64,000 nt of DNA from contig CAMJFC010000005.1 of the NCBI GenBank assembly GCA_946404865.1, positions 26,427 through 90,426 on the forward strand, read 5' to 3'. Source of the stretch: an uncultured Prevotellaceae bacterium (GTDB lineage Bacteria; Bacteroidota; Bacteroidia; Bacteroidales; Bacteroidaceae). Shown here piece by piece: positions 9,129-17,277 of this stretch (positions are counted from its first letter, which is position 1; each line of letters begins with the position of its first letter). Under the pieces are notes generated by a model. That model did not search any database. It was not told the origin of the DNA and saw nothing but the letters and a program-made list of their open reading frames with translations. The translations under genes and the position numbers were made by a program.

Positions 9129-9268
9129 TACTTAAAAATAGTGAAATAATATCGTTTTATCGGTTAATAATCACGCTTAATGATGATTGGAATCCCTTTA
9201 AAAAGGGTTAATCAGGGCCATCGTAAATGGTGATGTCATCGGTCCTGAAAATTACCTATTTATGATGA

Positions 9269-9299
9269 TTGCGAGTTACAAAAAAACTCCGTATCTTTG
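9269..9299 (+). promoter_or_regulatory. Bacteroidetes-type promoter for the hemerythrin-LuxR pair
   Basis: TTG (9269-9271), 20 bases, then TATCTTTG (9292-9299). This box rules out the in-frame TTG at 9297 as a start codon, since it would lie within the -7 element. Confidence 0.75.
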
Positions 9300-9341
9300 C
9301 AAAAAATTAAGATAGTCTATCGGATACATGTCATAACGGCT

Positions 9342-10295
9342 ATGAAGAATCAGAAAATGTATGAGGCGGACGATAAGATGATTCATCTCATCCGCGACAA
9401 TTACAACTTGCTGCAAAGCTTAGGAAGCTTCGGCATCAACCTCGGGTTCGGTGATAAGACCGTGCGCGAGGTATGCGAAGACCAGCATGTAGATACCTAC
9501 ACGTTTCTGGCCGTAGTGAACTATACCATCAACGGACATCGTGATTTTGACGACATTGAAAAACTTTCGATTCCCACTCTCTTGCAATACCTGAAAGCCA
9601 GCCATGATTATTACCTCGATTTCCAACTGCCCTTTATCCGCAGTGAGTTGGTGCAAGCATTGGATGAGAGTAACAATCTGGCACGACTTATCCTCAAACT
9701 TTATGATGAGTACGCGCACTCCATCAAGCAACACATGAAATATGAGGAGAAGATGGTGTTCCCTTACGTGGAGTCGCTCGTTGAAGGCAGAGGGGTCGGC
9801 AATTATGACATCGAGACGTTCTCTAAACACCATCATCAGATTGATATAAAACTGAGAGAGCTGAAAAGCATCATCATCAAATACTTGCCAAGCGATGGAT
9901 TGCACAACAATCAGCTCTCCGCTACGCTTTACGACATTTACAACAACGAGGAGTGGCTCTCTCTTCATGCTGACGTCGAGGACAACCTGTTTATCCCTGC
10001 TATCAGATGGTTGGAGAGGAAATCGAAACAAAATGATGTGGCGGTGAAAATCTCTCACATGATCAGCAAGAACGCTGAAGGGGAGTCGCTCAGCGAGCGC
10101 GAGAAGGAGGTGATCATCGGAGTGGTACAGGGCATGACCAACAAAGAGATTGCCGACCATCTCTTCATTTCCATCAATACGGTCATTACTCATCGGCGGA
10201 ATATCGCCAAAAAACTACAGATACACAGTCCGGCGGGACTGACCATTTATGCGATAGTTAACAACTTGGTGGATATCTCCAGTGTTAACCTTTAA
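9342..10295 (+). CDS. LuxR-type regulator with an N-terminal hemerythrin-like domain
   Basis: The start is placed at ATG 9342 (317 residues) because a promoter -7 box covers the more upstream in-frame TTG. The N-terminal 70 residues resemble the ScdA/DUF542 domain that precedes hemerythrin domains in Fe-S repair proteins. Next comes a four-helix hemerythrin-like region with candidate iron ligands: His in SHDYY, HSIKQH and the following YEEK, HHH in SKHHHQ, and HADVE. The last 65 residues are a LuxR/NarL helix-turn-helix (SEREKEVI, NKEIADHL, INTVITHRRNI). Hemerythrin domains bind a di-iron centre that senses O2, NO or redox state, so this may be a one-component sensor of such a signal. The second LuxR-type gene follows after 21 bases. 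Confidence 0.82.
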   Translation: MKNQKMYEADDKMIHLIRDNYNLLQSLGSFGINLGFGDKTVREVCEDQHVDTYTFLAVVNYTINGHRDFDDIEKLSIPTLLQYLKASHDYYLDFQLPFIRSELVQALDESNNLARLILKLYDEYAHSIKQHMKYEEKMVFPYVESLVEGRGVGNYDIETFSKHHHQIDIKLRELKSIIIKYLPSDGLHNNQLSATLYDIYNNEEWLSLHADVEDNLFIPAIRWLERKSKQNDVAVKISHMISKNAEGESLSEREKEVIIGVVQGMTNKEIADHLFISINTVITHRRNIAKKLQIHSPAGLTIYAIVNNLVDISSVNL

Positions 10296-10316
10296 CACAT
10301 AGAAAGCGAACAAGAT

Positions 10317-10922
10317 ATGAATCCAATCACCGACGGGCGTCCCAGGATGGCCATCGTTGACCCCAACACGTTGGCTGTCATGGGGCTCAAGACCATTCTG
10401 CTCAATGTGATGCCAATACTTACCATTGACACTTACGGGTCGTTTGCTGAATTCGAGGCGAACGAACCAGATTCGTATGTGCATTTTTTCGTGGATATGA
10501 GCATCGTGTTGCAACACCGTCCCTTCTTTACGGAGCGCAACCGCCGTACCATCGTTCTCACTACTTCAGTTGAGCCCGAGAAACAATTAGCTGAGTTTCA
10601 TAGCCTTTGCATCAATGTGCCTGAACCCCAACTGGTGCGCGCGCTCTTGATGATGGTGCAACACAATCATCAAGGAGGTAAAAACCTGCCTCCTGTGCCG
10701 AAGGCTCTCTCTGCCAAGATTCTCTCCGACCGTGAGATAGAGGTGCTCGCTCTGATTGTGCAAGGTCTGATTAACAAGGAGATAGCCGACCGCCTCAACA
10801 TCGGTCTTACCACGGTCATTACCCACCGGAAAAATATCATGGAGAAGCTTGGCATGCGGAGCGTCTCGGCGCTCACCATCTATGCTGTCATGCACGGATA
10901 TGTGGACATCAACAAGATTTGA
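10317..10922 (+). CDS. LuxR/NarL-type regulator with a receiver-like N-terminus
   Basis: In this 201-residue protein the N-terminal 130 residues look like a response-regulator receiver fold (MAIVDPNTLAVMG, HFFVDMSIV, RTIVLTTS). The acidic pocket and the conserved lysine are not clearly kept, so phosphorylation is doubtful. The C-terminus is a LuxR helix-turn-helix (SDREIEVLALIVQG, NKEIADRL, TTVITHRKNI) very similar to that of the upstream hemerythrin-LuxR gene. The two probably arose from related proteins and may share or compete for targets. No histidine kinase lies next to it. It ends before a hairpin shared with the convergent secG gene. Confidence 0.78.
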   Translation: MNPITDGRPRMAIVDPNTLAVMGLKTILLNVMPILTIDTYGSFAEFEANEPDSYVHFFVDMSIVLQHRPFFTERNRRTIVLTTSVEPEKQLAEFHSLCINVPEPQLVRALLMMVQHNHQGGKNLPPVPKALSAKILSDREIEVLALIVQGLINKEIADRLNIGLTTVITHRKNIMEKLGMRSVSALTIYAVMHGYVDINKI

Positions 10923-10976
10923 CGTTCCTTTCGCAAATGTCGCAAGTTGAGCGAAAGCGAAACTGTATCTAAGAAG

Positions 10977-11017
10977 AAAGGGCAAAAGCATGTTTTACGA
11001 CGATGCTTTTACCCTTT
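10977..11017. terminator. Probable bidirectional terminator between a LuxR gene and secG
   Basis: AAAGGG-C-AAAAGCAT (10977-10991) pairs with ATGCTTTT-A-CCCTTT (11003-11017), with one mismatch and an 11-base loop. It lies between the two convergent stop codons. The A/T-rich stem gives U-rich arms in both directions. Confidence 0.65.
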
Positions 11018-11036
11018 CAATGTGGTGTTGTTGAGA

Positions 11037-11516
11037 TTAAGGCTTGGCAGCAGGAGTCTCCGGCTTGGCGGCAGGAGCAGCGGCAGGAGCCTCAGCCTTG
11101 GCGGCAGGTGCGGCGGCAGGTGCTTCAGCCTTAGCAGCAGGAGCAGCGGCAGCACCCTCGGCGGGAGCGGCAGCCTGTGCGCCCTCAGCGGGCAGAGTGG
11201 CAGCACCATCTGCAGGTTTCTGCGAAGCACCGAACGACTGCTGAGTGGCAGCGGGCACTTTGTTTCCTTCTACAACACTCTGCTGTGATGCCCGTCCCGG
11301 GGCAACATAAGCACAGATGACACTCAATACTACCATGGCGATGGCCAGACCCCAAGTCGCCTTCTCTATGAAGTCGGTGGTCTTGCGGACACCCAACAAG
11401 TTGTTTGACGATGAGAAGTTGCTCGAAAGGCCACCTCCCTTAGACTCCTGGATCAGCACGATGAATATCATCAGCAGTGCTGCCAGTACAATCAGAATTA
11501 CGAAAAATGTGTACAT
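11037..11516 (-). CDS. secG: Preprotein translocase subunit SecG
   Basis: The first 80 residues have the two membrane helices of SecG and the conserved loop between them (VLIQESKGGGLSS, ATWGLAIAMVVLS). SecG assists SecYE in protein export. The remaining 80 residues are an Ala/Pro/Lys/Glu-rich tail built from repeats of the type AEAPAAAPAAK, which is much longer than the end of a typical SecG. The DNA for this tail is a GC-rich repeat and may vary in copy number. It is the last gene of the rlmN-to-secG run, with one base between it and the upstream gene's stop. Confidence 0.9.
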   Translation of the reverse strand: MYTFFVILIVLAALLMIFIVLIQESKGGGLSSNFSSSNNLLGVRKTTDFIEKATWGLAIAMVVLSVICAYVAPGRASQQSVVEGNKVPAATQQSFGASQKPADGAATLPAEGAQAAAPAEGAAAAPAAKAEAPAAAPAAKAEAPAAAPAAKPETPAAKP

Positions 11517-11517
11517 T

Positions 11518-12267
11518 TTACTTTTTATTATTATTACTATTTATAATCAATTTTTCCAAAAATCGAATTTGGTCTGCAAAGTAAGCACTTTTTTTCGGAT
11601 AATTCAAATTTATCCGCTTAATTATTTCCAAAGCCTTCGAATATCTGCCCTGTTTGATGTAAATCTGGGCTAAAGTCTCTGTGAAGAAGCCCTCATCCGA
11701 CGTTTTTTTGTCATTTTGCTCATCATCGAGTTCGGGCAGGTACTCCAACTTCTCCTTCAGGTCGATTTTCCCGCCACTGAGGAATTCGTCGATAAGTTGC
11801 TGACCCTTCATCTGTTGTGCCGGTTCAACGGGTGCTTCTTCTGCGGGGTCGGCTTGTACCAGATAAGCCACATAATCGATGGCAGCATCGGCTGCGGTGG
11901 GCTTCCGCTTCTGGCGTTGCGGACCGGGCTGGCCGGGCTGCTGTTCCAGAAACTGGTCGATGAGCGAGAGCGTGCGGCTCTTCGGCTCCTCGTTGTCGGT
12001 CATACGGGGGCGGGGCTCCTCTTTGCGCAGACGATAGTGAGCTGCCTCTACTAAATTGAAGATGACACGACGGTCGGTGATATAGATGGCTGCACGTCGC
12101 AACTCCTCGTCGAAGGTGGGGTCGTGCAGTAAGTACAAATTCTGTAACAGCAAAATCCGTGCCGTTTGATAATACGGATGCTGGGCAAGCAATGAACGGA
12201 GGTCGTAGAGCGTCTCTTTGTTCATCGTCTCAGGATGCTGTATCAGTTGTGACAGATTCATGGGCAT
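11518..12267 (-). CDS. Tetratricopeptide-like protein of unknown function
   Basis: The start is taken at ATG 12267 (249 residues); a TTG at 12285 would overlap the lptE stop. The protein is rich in alpha-helix. Its N-terminus (LLAQHPYYQTARILLLQN) and C-terminus (TLAQIYIKQGRYSKALEII) look like single tetratricopeptide-type helix pairs. They are separated by a polar linker rich in Pro, Gln and Lys (about residues 95-130). It has no signal peptide, so it is probably cytoplasmic. Homologues sit between lptE and secG in other Bacteroidales. The name is inferred from the helical pattern, and its role, perhaps in envelope assembly, is unknown. Confidence 0.7.
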   Translation of the reverse strand: MPMNLSQLIQHPETMNKETLYDLRSLLAQHPYYQTARILLLQNLYLLHDPTFDEELRRAAIYITDRRVIFNLVEAAHYRLRKEEPRPRMTDNEEPKSRTLSLIDQFLEQQPGQPGPQRQKRKPTAADAAIDYVAYLVQADPAEEAPVEPAQQMKGQQLIDEFLSGGKIDLKEKLEYLPELDDEQNDKKTSDEGFFTETLAQIYIKQGRYSKALEIIKRINLNYPKKSAYFADQIRFLEKLIINSNNNKK

Positions 12268-12278
12268 AGACAGACCGG

Positions 12279-12800
12279 TTACCAATTTGCCACGGTGGCG
12301 TTGTATATTTGTTCTACAATGTTTTTCACCATCTCCGTGACAAGTTGCTCCTGCACAGAATTGAGCGACTGTGAAGAGTCGTAATTGGAGGTTGCAGTAA
12401 ACTGCTGCTCGAAGTCCTGCTCATGGTGTACGGTGTTGACGAATCTCACGTTGACCGTCATCGACAGTTCCGTCTGTACAGAGTAGCCTTCGCTCGACAC
12501 ACCTTTGTTGCGCTGTTGGTATTGGGTGATTTCGCCCTCCAACTGCAAGTCTCCGTTACGTTTCACCTGCCGCAACTTGGTGTGGTTGGTGAACATATCT
12601 TTCAGCTCATCGTTGAAAAGCACTTTCATCGGTGCCCATACGTAGGCGGCACGGATGGGGAAGTCGGCTATCTGGATGGTCTTTGTCTCGTCGTAGTTGA
12701 TGCTGGCACCGTTGAAACTATAGCTGACGGAGCATGCCACACAAATAGCAGACAAGACCAAAAGCCCTGCCAAGGTGTGAAGGATGTTTCGTCGTTTCAT
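12279..12800 (-). CDS. lptE: LptE-family LPS assembly lipoprotein
   Basis: The 173-residue protein has a lipoprotein signal ending with VAC (Cys23), followed by YSFNGASI. The fold pattern fits the Bacteroidetes LptE family: strands such as KTIQIADFPI, a helix FNDELKDMFTNHTKL, then GDLQLEGEITQY. LptE plugs the LptD barrel in the outer membrane and helps place lipopolysaccharide on the surface. The upstream sigma-54 activator gene stops five bases before this start, and the downstream gene starts within about 12 bases, so it lies inside a tight operon. Confidence 0.85.
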   Translation of the reverse strand: MKRRNILHTLAGLLVLSAICVACSVSYSFNGASINYDETKTIQIADFPIRAAYVWAPMKVLFNDELKDMFTNHTKLRQVKRNGDLQLEGEITQYQQRNKGVSSEGYSVQTELSMTVNVRFVNTVHHEQDFEQQFTATSNYDSSQSLNSVQEQLVTEMVKNIVEQIYNATVANW

Positions 12801-12805
12801 ATTAA

Positions 12806-14029
12806 TTAATCCAATCCGTATTGTTTGATGCGGCGGTAGAGGGTGCGGTCGGAGATGCCCAGCTCCTGGGCTGCTTTCTTGCGGTTGCCGCCATGCCGCT
12901 CTAAAGCTTTGACCAAGTTCTGCCGTGTCATGTCGTCTAAGTTCAGACTTTCGTTGTCTGATATCTCTTCGGCTTCGGCTTCTTCGATGTCGGTGCGGCG
13001 TAAATTGTTGACTGCTTTTTCTTCTGTCGGGTCAATCAGACTGGGCAGATTCACACCACCATGACTGGAGATGGCACCCTGCTCGTCAAGTTTCTGGCGC
13101 AGGTCGGTCCATTCTCGACGCATGTCGCCCATGTTTTTTTGCAACTCATAGAGTAATTTAAACAACACATCTCGCTCATTCTCATAGAGATGGTTTTTGC
13201 TGTCATTGCCGATGGTGGCCAACTGGGTCGTCTCAGGGTCTTGGGGGATGAATTGACTCAGTATTTCAGCGTCAATCTCACGTTTCCTACATATAAACGA
13301 CATCTGTTCCGTCAGGTTCTTCAGTTGCCGCACATTGCCGGGCCATTTATACTTCAGCATCAATTCTTGAGCATCGGGTGTGAGCTTGATATGTTCTGGC
13401 AACTTATATCTTTGGGCTGTTTCGCGGGCGAAATAGGCGAAGAGCATCAAAATGTCTTTGCCGCGTTCGCGAAGTGCCGGCATCTGGATGGGGATGGTGT
13501 TGAGACGGTAGTAGAGGTCTTCGCGAAAGCGGCGCTCACTGATGGCGCGTTGCAGGTTCACGTTGGTGGCCGCCACAATGCGCACATTGGTCTTGCGTAT
13601 CTCTTGACCGCCCACACGGATGTATTCGCCGGTTTCCAACACGCGGAGAAGACGGGCTTGAGTGGCCAGGGGAAGTTCACCTACCTCATCGAGAAAAAGT
13701 GTGCCACCATCTACGGTGCCGAAATAGCCCTCCCGTTCGTCGATGGCTCCGGTGAACGAGCCTCTTTCGTGCCCGAACAGTTCGCTGTCTATCGTGCCCT
13801 CAGGGATGGAACCACAGTTGATGGCGAAGTATTTGCCATGTTTGCGGGGGGAACGGTCATGGATAATGCGAGGCAGGGTCTCTTTGCCCACGCCGCTCTC
13901 ACCGATGATGAGCACTGAAAGGTCGGTAGGAGCCACTTGCAGCGCAACATCGATGGCACGGTTCAGCGCGTCACAATTTCCGATGATATTGTAACGTGCT
14001 TTGATTTGCTGTATCTCATTTTTATCCAT
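12806..14029 (-). CDS. Sigma-54-dependent transcriptional activator without a receiver domain
   Basis: The 407-residue protein starts almost directly with the AAA+ domain. It shows Walker A GESGVGKE, the sigma-54 contact loop GSFTGA (a GAFTGA variant), Walker B GGTLFLDEVGEL, and arginine-finger and sensor motifs to about residue 235. A variable linker follows. The C-terminus is a Fis-type helix-turn-helix (NRKKAAQELGISDRTLYRRI). With no N-terminal sensor it may be controlled by its own level or by a partner protein. It lies between pdxA and lptE in the long minus-strand run. The link to lptE suggests control of envelope genes, but its targets are unknown. Confidence 0.88.
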   Translation of the reverse strand: MDKNEIQQIKARYNIIGNCDALNRAIDVALQVAPTDLSVLIIGESGVGKETLPRIIHDRSPRKHGKYFAINCGSIPEGTIDSELFGHERGSFTGAIDEREGYFGTVDGGTLFLDEVGELPLATQARLLRVLETGEYIRVGGQEIRKTNVRIVAATNVNLQRAISERRFREDLYYRLNTIPIQMPALRERGKDILMLFAYFARETAQRYKLPEHIKLTPDAQELMLKYKWPGNVRQLKNLTEQMSFICRKREIDAEILSQFIPQDPETTQLATIGNDSKNHLYENERDVLFKLLYELQKNMGDMRREWTDLRQKLDEQGAISSHGGVNLPSLIDPTEEKAVNNLRRTDIEEAEAEEISDNESLNLDDMTRQNLVKALERHGGNRKKAAQELGISDRTLYRRIKQYGLD

Positions 14030-14036
14030 TGGGCGG

Positions 14037-14044
14037 CAAAGTTA
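14037..14044 (-). promoter_or_regulatory. TAACTTTG -7 box just before the sigma-54 activator
   Basis: A perfect TAnnTTTG box (14044-14037) ends eight bases before the start codon, which would give a very short leader. No well-spaced TTG was seen, so this is a tentative internal promoter of the operon. Confidence 0.45.
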
Positions 14045-14135
14045 CTACTTTTTTTTCGCAAACAGGCTATAAATTAGGATTTTTTAAACGATTTGTTCTT
14101 ATTGGCTCTACCATGTTATCGGAGTATTGGGAGGG

Positions 14136-15239
14136 TTATCCTTCTTCTCCTTGGCTCCTTGGCGATTTTTGCTCTTTCGGGGCGGCTGGCGCTTTGAATC
14201 TTACCTTCTCACTGTCGTCGCGGCGCTCATGGTAGAGCTTCTTCAGGGGGTTGGCCAATGGCTCGTCGTAGTCGGCGCGGGCGCGGCACGCATCAATGGC
14301 CGCATAAATGGCATTGCGGAGCGCGCTCTCGTCGGCACATCCCTTGCCGGCAATGTCGAAGGCGGGACCGTGAGCTGCGGAGGTCAACACACCACTCAAT
14401 CCGGAGGTCAACTCGATTCCGCGTCCTTCTGAAAGCAGCTTAAACGGGATGAGGCCTTGGTCGTGATACATGGCCATCACTCCGTCGAAGAACGAATATT
14501 GGCCGTTGCCGAAAAACTCATCGGCAGGGAAGGGACCGAAAGCATACACTTTCTTTTCGCGGAGTTCGTCAGTCACGGGTTTCAGTACCTCTTCTTCTTC
14601 CTTGCCTGCGGTGGAGTTGAAGGAGAGGAGTGCCATACGGGGGTTGTTGATACGCAGGTCGCGTTTCAAACTCTGGTAGAAGAGGGTGGCCATCTCTGTC
14701 ACATTCTCCTTGTTGATGTAACTGGGGAGTTGGTCGAAGGGTACCTCGGGAGCCAATACGGCCAGATGGAGACCGCCATTTTGGCAGATGGTCAACACCT
14801 TCGGAGCGGGCTCGCTGCGTTGGGCTATATAGGTTCCTACGGATGAGGCTTGGTTGATGGTCTCTGCGGTACAGGGGGCTGACACCAAGACGTCGAACAG
14901 ACCGGCTTCCCAGTCGTCAGCGGCGCGGTCGATAGCGGTGCGTGCTGCCTTGGCCGATTCCAGCGTGGGTGTGCCTAAATCAACTTTCACCTCCTCGTCG
15001 GTCGTGTTGAGCATGTTCACACGTCCGTCCTGTGCTTCACTGGCATTGGCGATGATGCTGAAATTGGCCTGCATATTGAGGGCCTTACGATGATAGGCTG
15101 CCACTTTCGGCGAACCGTAGATGATGGGGGTACATAACTCTAAGATGGTGGGGTCTGACAATGCTTTGAAAATCACTTCATACCCGATGCCGTTGGTATC
15201 TCCTTGCGTGATGGCCACGCGAATCATTTTATTGTCCAT
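14136..15239 (-). CDS. pdxA: 4-hydroxythreonine-4-phosphate dehydrogenase PdxA
   Basis: The 367-residue protein follows the PdxA fold: N-terminal IRVAITQGDTNGIGYEV, then LCTPIIYGSPKVAAYHRK. Metal-binding histidines lie in MYHDQGLIPFK and AAHGPAFDIAGKG. PdxA oxidises 4-phosphohydroxy-L-threonine with NAD in the DXP-dependent route to pyridoxal phosphate. The last 20 or so residues (after HERRDDSEKVRF) are polar and end in a Ser-Pro-Gln-Gly-rich stretch. They are encoded by a CTCCTTGG-type repeat (about 14140-14168), so the tail looks like coding sequence gained from a neighbouring repeat. It lies between the DUF4837 and sigma-54 genes. Confidence 0.92.
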   Translation of the reverse strand: MDNKMIRVAITQGDTNGIGYEVIFKALSDPTILELCTPIIYGSPKVAAYHRKALNMQANFSIIANASEAQDGRVNMLNTTDEEVKVDLGTPTLESAKAARTAIDRAADDWEAGLFDVLVSAPCTAETINQASSVGTYIAQRSEPAPKVLTICQNGGLHLAVLAPEVPFDQLPSYINKENVTEMATLFYQSLKRDLRINNPRMALLSFNSTAGKEEEEVLKPVTDELREKKVYAFGPFPADEFFGNGQYSFFDGVMAMYHDQGLIPFKLLSEGRGIELTSGLSGVLTSAAHGPAFDIAGKGCADESALRNAIYAAIDACRARADYDEPLANPLKKLYHERRDDSEKVRFKAPAAPKEQKSPRSQGEEG

Positions 15240-15247
15240 ATATGTTT

Positions 15248-16216
15248 TCAGTTGAAAAAATTCGTAAAGAGGGGGGCTTCCAGTGCTCTCATCATGTTGC
15301 GTTTCTTCAAGCCTGGAGCGAAGACGAAGACTTCGGCCACGATGGTCCGTGTGCTGTCAACAGGGATGACGCGCTGGCAGAATGGACCGCCCATCGCATC
15401 GCCTTCCATCTCCCACAGTCCTCGCACAATGTATTCATTGCGTCCGTCATGTGCAGTATAGCTATAACAACTGACGGTCTCTCTGGCGGTGCGCATATAC
15501 ATGGCGTCTGTCTCCCCCTTGATATGACGGCCCAGCACGCTGTCGCGCACATCCATTTCATTGGCCGCGTAAGGGTGGTGCACCGCATAGATGCAAAGAC
15601 ACCGTTGCGCCTCTGCTGAGGTGTTCGACAACCACAGAAAGTCCTTGTCCTGTCGTTGCGCTGTCAGGTCTTCCGGCACCAGCATCTTGATGCCGAACAT
15701 CTTTAGGATGGTGCTCTCGGACTGACTGTTGTGTTTCTCGTGCAGGAAACGGAGGGTGCGATCGGTCTCTGCCTGTGCCAACAGCCGGCGGAGTCTGTCG
15801 CCCAATGCGGGCATCTCTCGCTGTAGTGCCGCACCATTGGGGGTGTGGATATAGACTATGAGCTGAGGTGCGGCGTTCACGTCTTGTTCATAGCGGATGT
15901 GGGTGCGTGTATACCGCGACGGGTCCGCGTCCACTTTCACGATATTGCGGGCCAGTGGTTGTTCTTGGTCTTGTATGACGTCAAACCATGGCTCGGGTTG
16001 AGGCAACCCTTCCATGTCGAGGGTCAGTTCCCGATATACAGCACTGTCGATGTCGCCTGTGAGCACCACCTCAAACGGCTTGCCACCGCTCTGCGGCATC
16101 AGTGGCGAACGGCGGCATCCTGTCAGCAATCCACAGGTAAAGATGAGGGCGAAGAGCCATGCATCGGCACCGTGGTGTCTGCTCCTGCAACTATGGCGGC
16201 GGTCATTGTCTGGCAT
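15248..16216 (-). CDS. DUF4837-family lipoprotein
   Basis: The 322-residue protein has an N-terminal basic stretch, a hydrophobic helix and a lipobox ending LLTGC (Cys34). The mature part follows the DUF4837 pattern (FEVVLTGD, YTRTHIRYEQDVNAAPQLIVYI, WEMEGDAMGGPFCQRV). This family is nearly confined to Bacteroidetes and has no known activity. The start overlaps the end of rlmN by 14 bases and pdxA begins eight bases downstream, so translation is probably coupled. If the first Met is wrong, a later start would shorten the signal peptide, but the lipobox position makes the present start reasonable. Confidence 0.8.
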   Translation of the reverse strand: MPDNDRRHSCRSRHHGADAWLFALIFTCGLLTGCRRSPLMPQSGGKPFEVVLTGDIDSAVYRELTLDMEGLPQPEPWFDVIQDQEQPLARNIVKVDADPSRYTRTHIRYEQDVNAAPQLIVYIHTPNGAALQREMPALGDRLRRLLAQAETDRTLRFLHEKHNSQSESTILKMFGIKMLVPEDLTAQRQDKDFLWLSNTSAEAQRCLCIYAVHHPYAANEMDVRDSVLGRHIKGETDAMYMRTARETVSCYSYTAHDGRNEYIVRGLWEMEGDAMGGPFCQRVIPVDSTRTIVAEVFVFAPGLKKRNMMRALEAPLFTNFFN

Positions 16217-17240
16217 CGGCTATCTCTTTGGCGGTGCTCAGCAGTCCGCAGGCGGCATAGATGTCTTGTCCGCGCGAGGCGCGTATGGTGGTGAAGATGC
16301 CATGTCGCGTCAGATAGTCGCGTAGTGATGTCATGCGTTCTTCTGATGCGCCGTGCAACTCCACGCCGGGTATCTGGTGGAAGCGGATGAGGTTGACGCG
16401 GCAGTCGAGCCCCTGCAACAGCTTGACCAATTCGCGTGCATGGAGGGGGGTGTCGTTGACTCCTCCAAACACGATGTATTCAAACGACAAACGGCGTTGG
16501 TGTGAGAAATCATACCCCCGCAGCAGTTCGATAATCTCTTGGATGCCCATGCCTCGTTCGGCGGGCATGAGTGTGGCGCGCTGTTCGGGAATGGGGGAGT
16601 GCAGGCTGATGGCCACATGGCATTCGCTTTCATCGAGAAACCGGCGCAGTTTGTTCTTCACGCCCACGCTGCTCACGGTGATGCGCCGCGGACTCCAAGC
16701 GTAAGCGTAGTCAGCGGTAAGTATCTCAGTGGCTTTCATCACGTTGTCTAAGTTGTCCATCGGCTCGCCCTGGCCCATGAACACGATGTTGGTGAGCCTT
16801 TCGCGTTCGGGCAGCGCATAAATCTGGTTGAGGATGTCGCGCACGGTGAGCTGTCCTTCAAACCCTTGTTTTCCGGTTTGGCAAAAGAGGCAGTTCATCT
16901 TGCATCCCACCTGGCACGATACGCACAGCGTGGCACGGTCGCCGTCGGGGATGAACACCGTCTCCACCTGTTGTCCGCTTTCGGTGGGGAAGAGGTATTT
17001 GATGGTACCATCGGTCGAAGTCTGGCTGAAGGCGGGGGACATGGCTCCTACCTCATATTCTTCAGAAAGCCGTTCGCGGTTTTGTTTCGACAGGTTGGTC
17101 ATCTCGGCGATGTCGCTCACATGTTGCGTGTAGAGCCATTTCGCTATTTGGGTGCCCGTGAAAGCAGGCATGCCTAATGTCCTCGCCGTCTCTTTCAGTT
17201 CGGCGAGTGTCATTCCCAATAAAGCTTTCTTTTCTGTCAT
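16203..17240 (-). CDS. rlmN: 23S rRNA (adenine-2503-C2)-methyltransferase RlmN
   Basis: This 345-residue radical-SAM enzyme carries CxxxCxxC as CKMNCLFC, which holds the 4Fe-4S cluster. It has SAM-binding GQGEP and, near the C-terminus, the Cys of IYAACGLLS that takes part in methyl transfer, with its partner Cys in TLCVSC. RlmN methylates A2503 in 23S rRNA and A37 in some tRNAs and aids reading accuracy. Length and motifs match the family. It is the first gene of a seven-gene minus-strand run that ends with secG. A TACCTTTG box lies 21 bases upstream. Confidence 0.95.
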   Translation of the reverse strand: MTEKKALLGMTLAELKETARTLGMPAFTGTQIAKWLYTQHVSDIAEMTNLSKQNRERLSEEYEVGAMSPAFSQTSTDGTIKYLFPTESGQQVETVFIPDGDRATLCVSCQVGCKMNCLFCQTGKQGFEGQLTVRDILNQIYALPERERLTNIVFMGQGEPMDNLDNVMKATEILTADYAYAWSPRRITVSSVGVKNKLRRFLDESECHVAISLHSPIPEQRATLMPAERGMGIQEIIELLRGYDFSHQRRLSFEYIVFGGVNDTPLHARELVKLLQGLDCRVNLIRFHQIPGVELHGASEERMTSLRDYLTRHGIFTTIRASRGQDIYAACGLLSTAKEIADARQ

Positions 17241-17260
17241 CTCTTGTCAGTAAGTCGATG

Positions 17261-17268
17261 CAAAGGTA
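17261..17268 (-). promoter_or_regulatory. TACCTTTG -7 box for the rlmN-to-secG operon
   Basis: A perfect TAnnTTTG box on the minus strand (17268-17261), 20 bases before the rlmN start. A clear TTG at the right distance was not seen; the upstream DNA is the ACATAGG repeat element. Confidence 0.6.
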
Positions 17269-17277
17269 CACATTTTT

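Noticed and set aside
13190..13918. A 242-residue plus-strand frame
   Set aside because: Antisense to the AAA+ domain of the sigma-54 activator.
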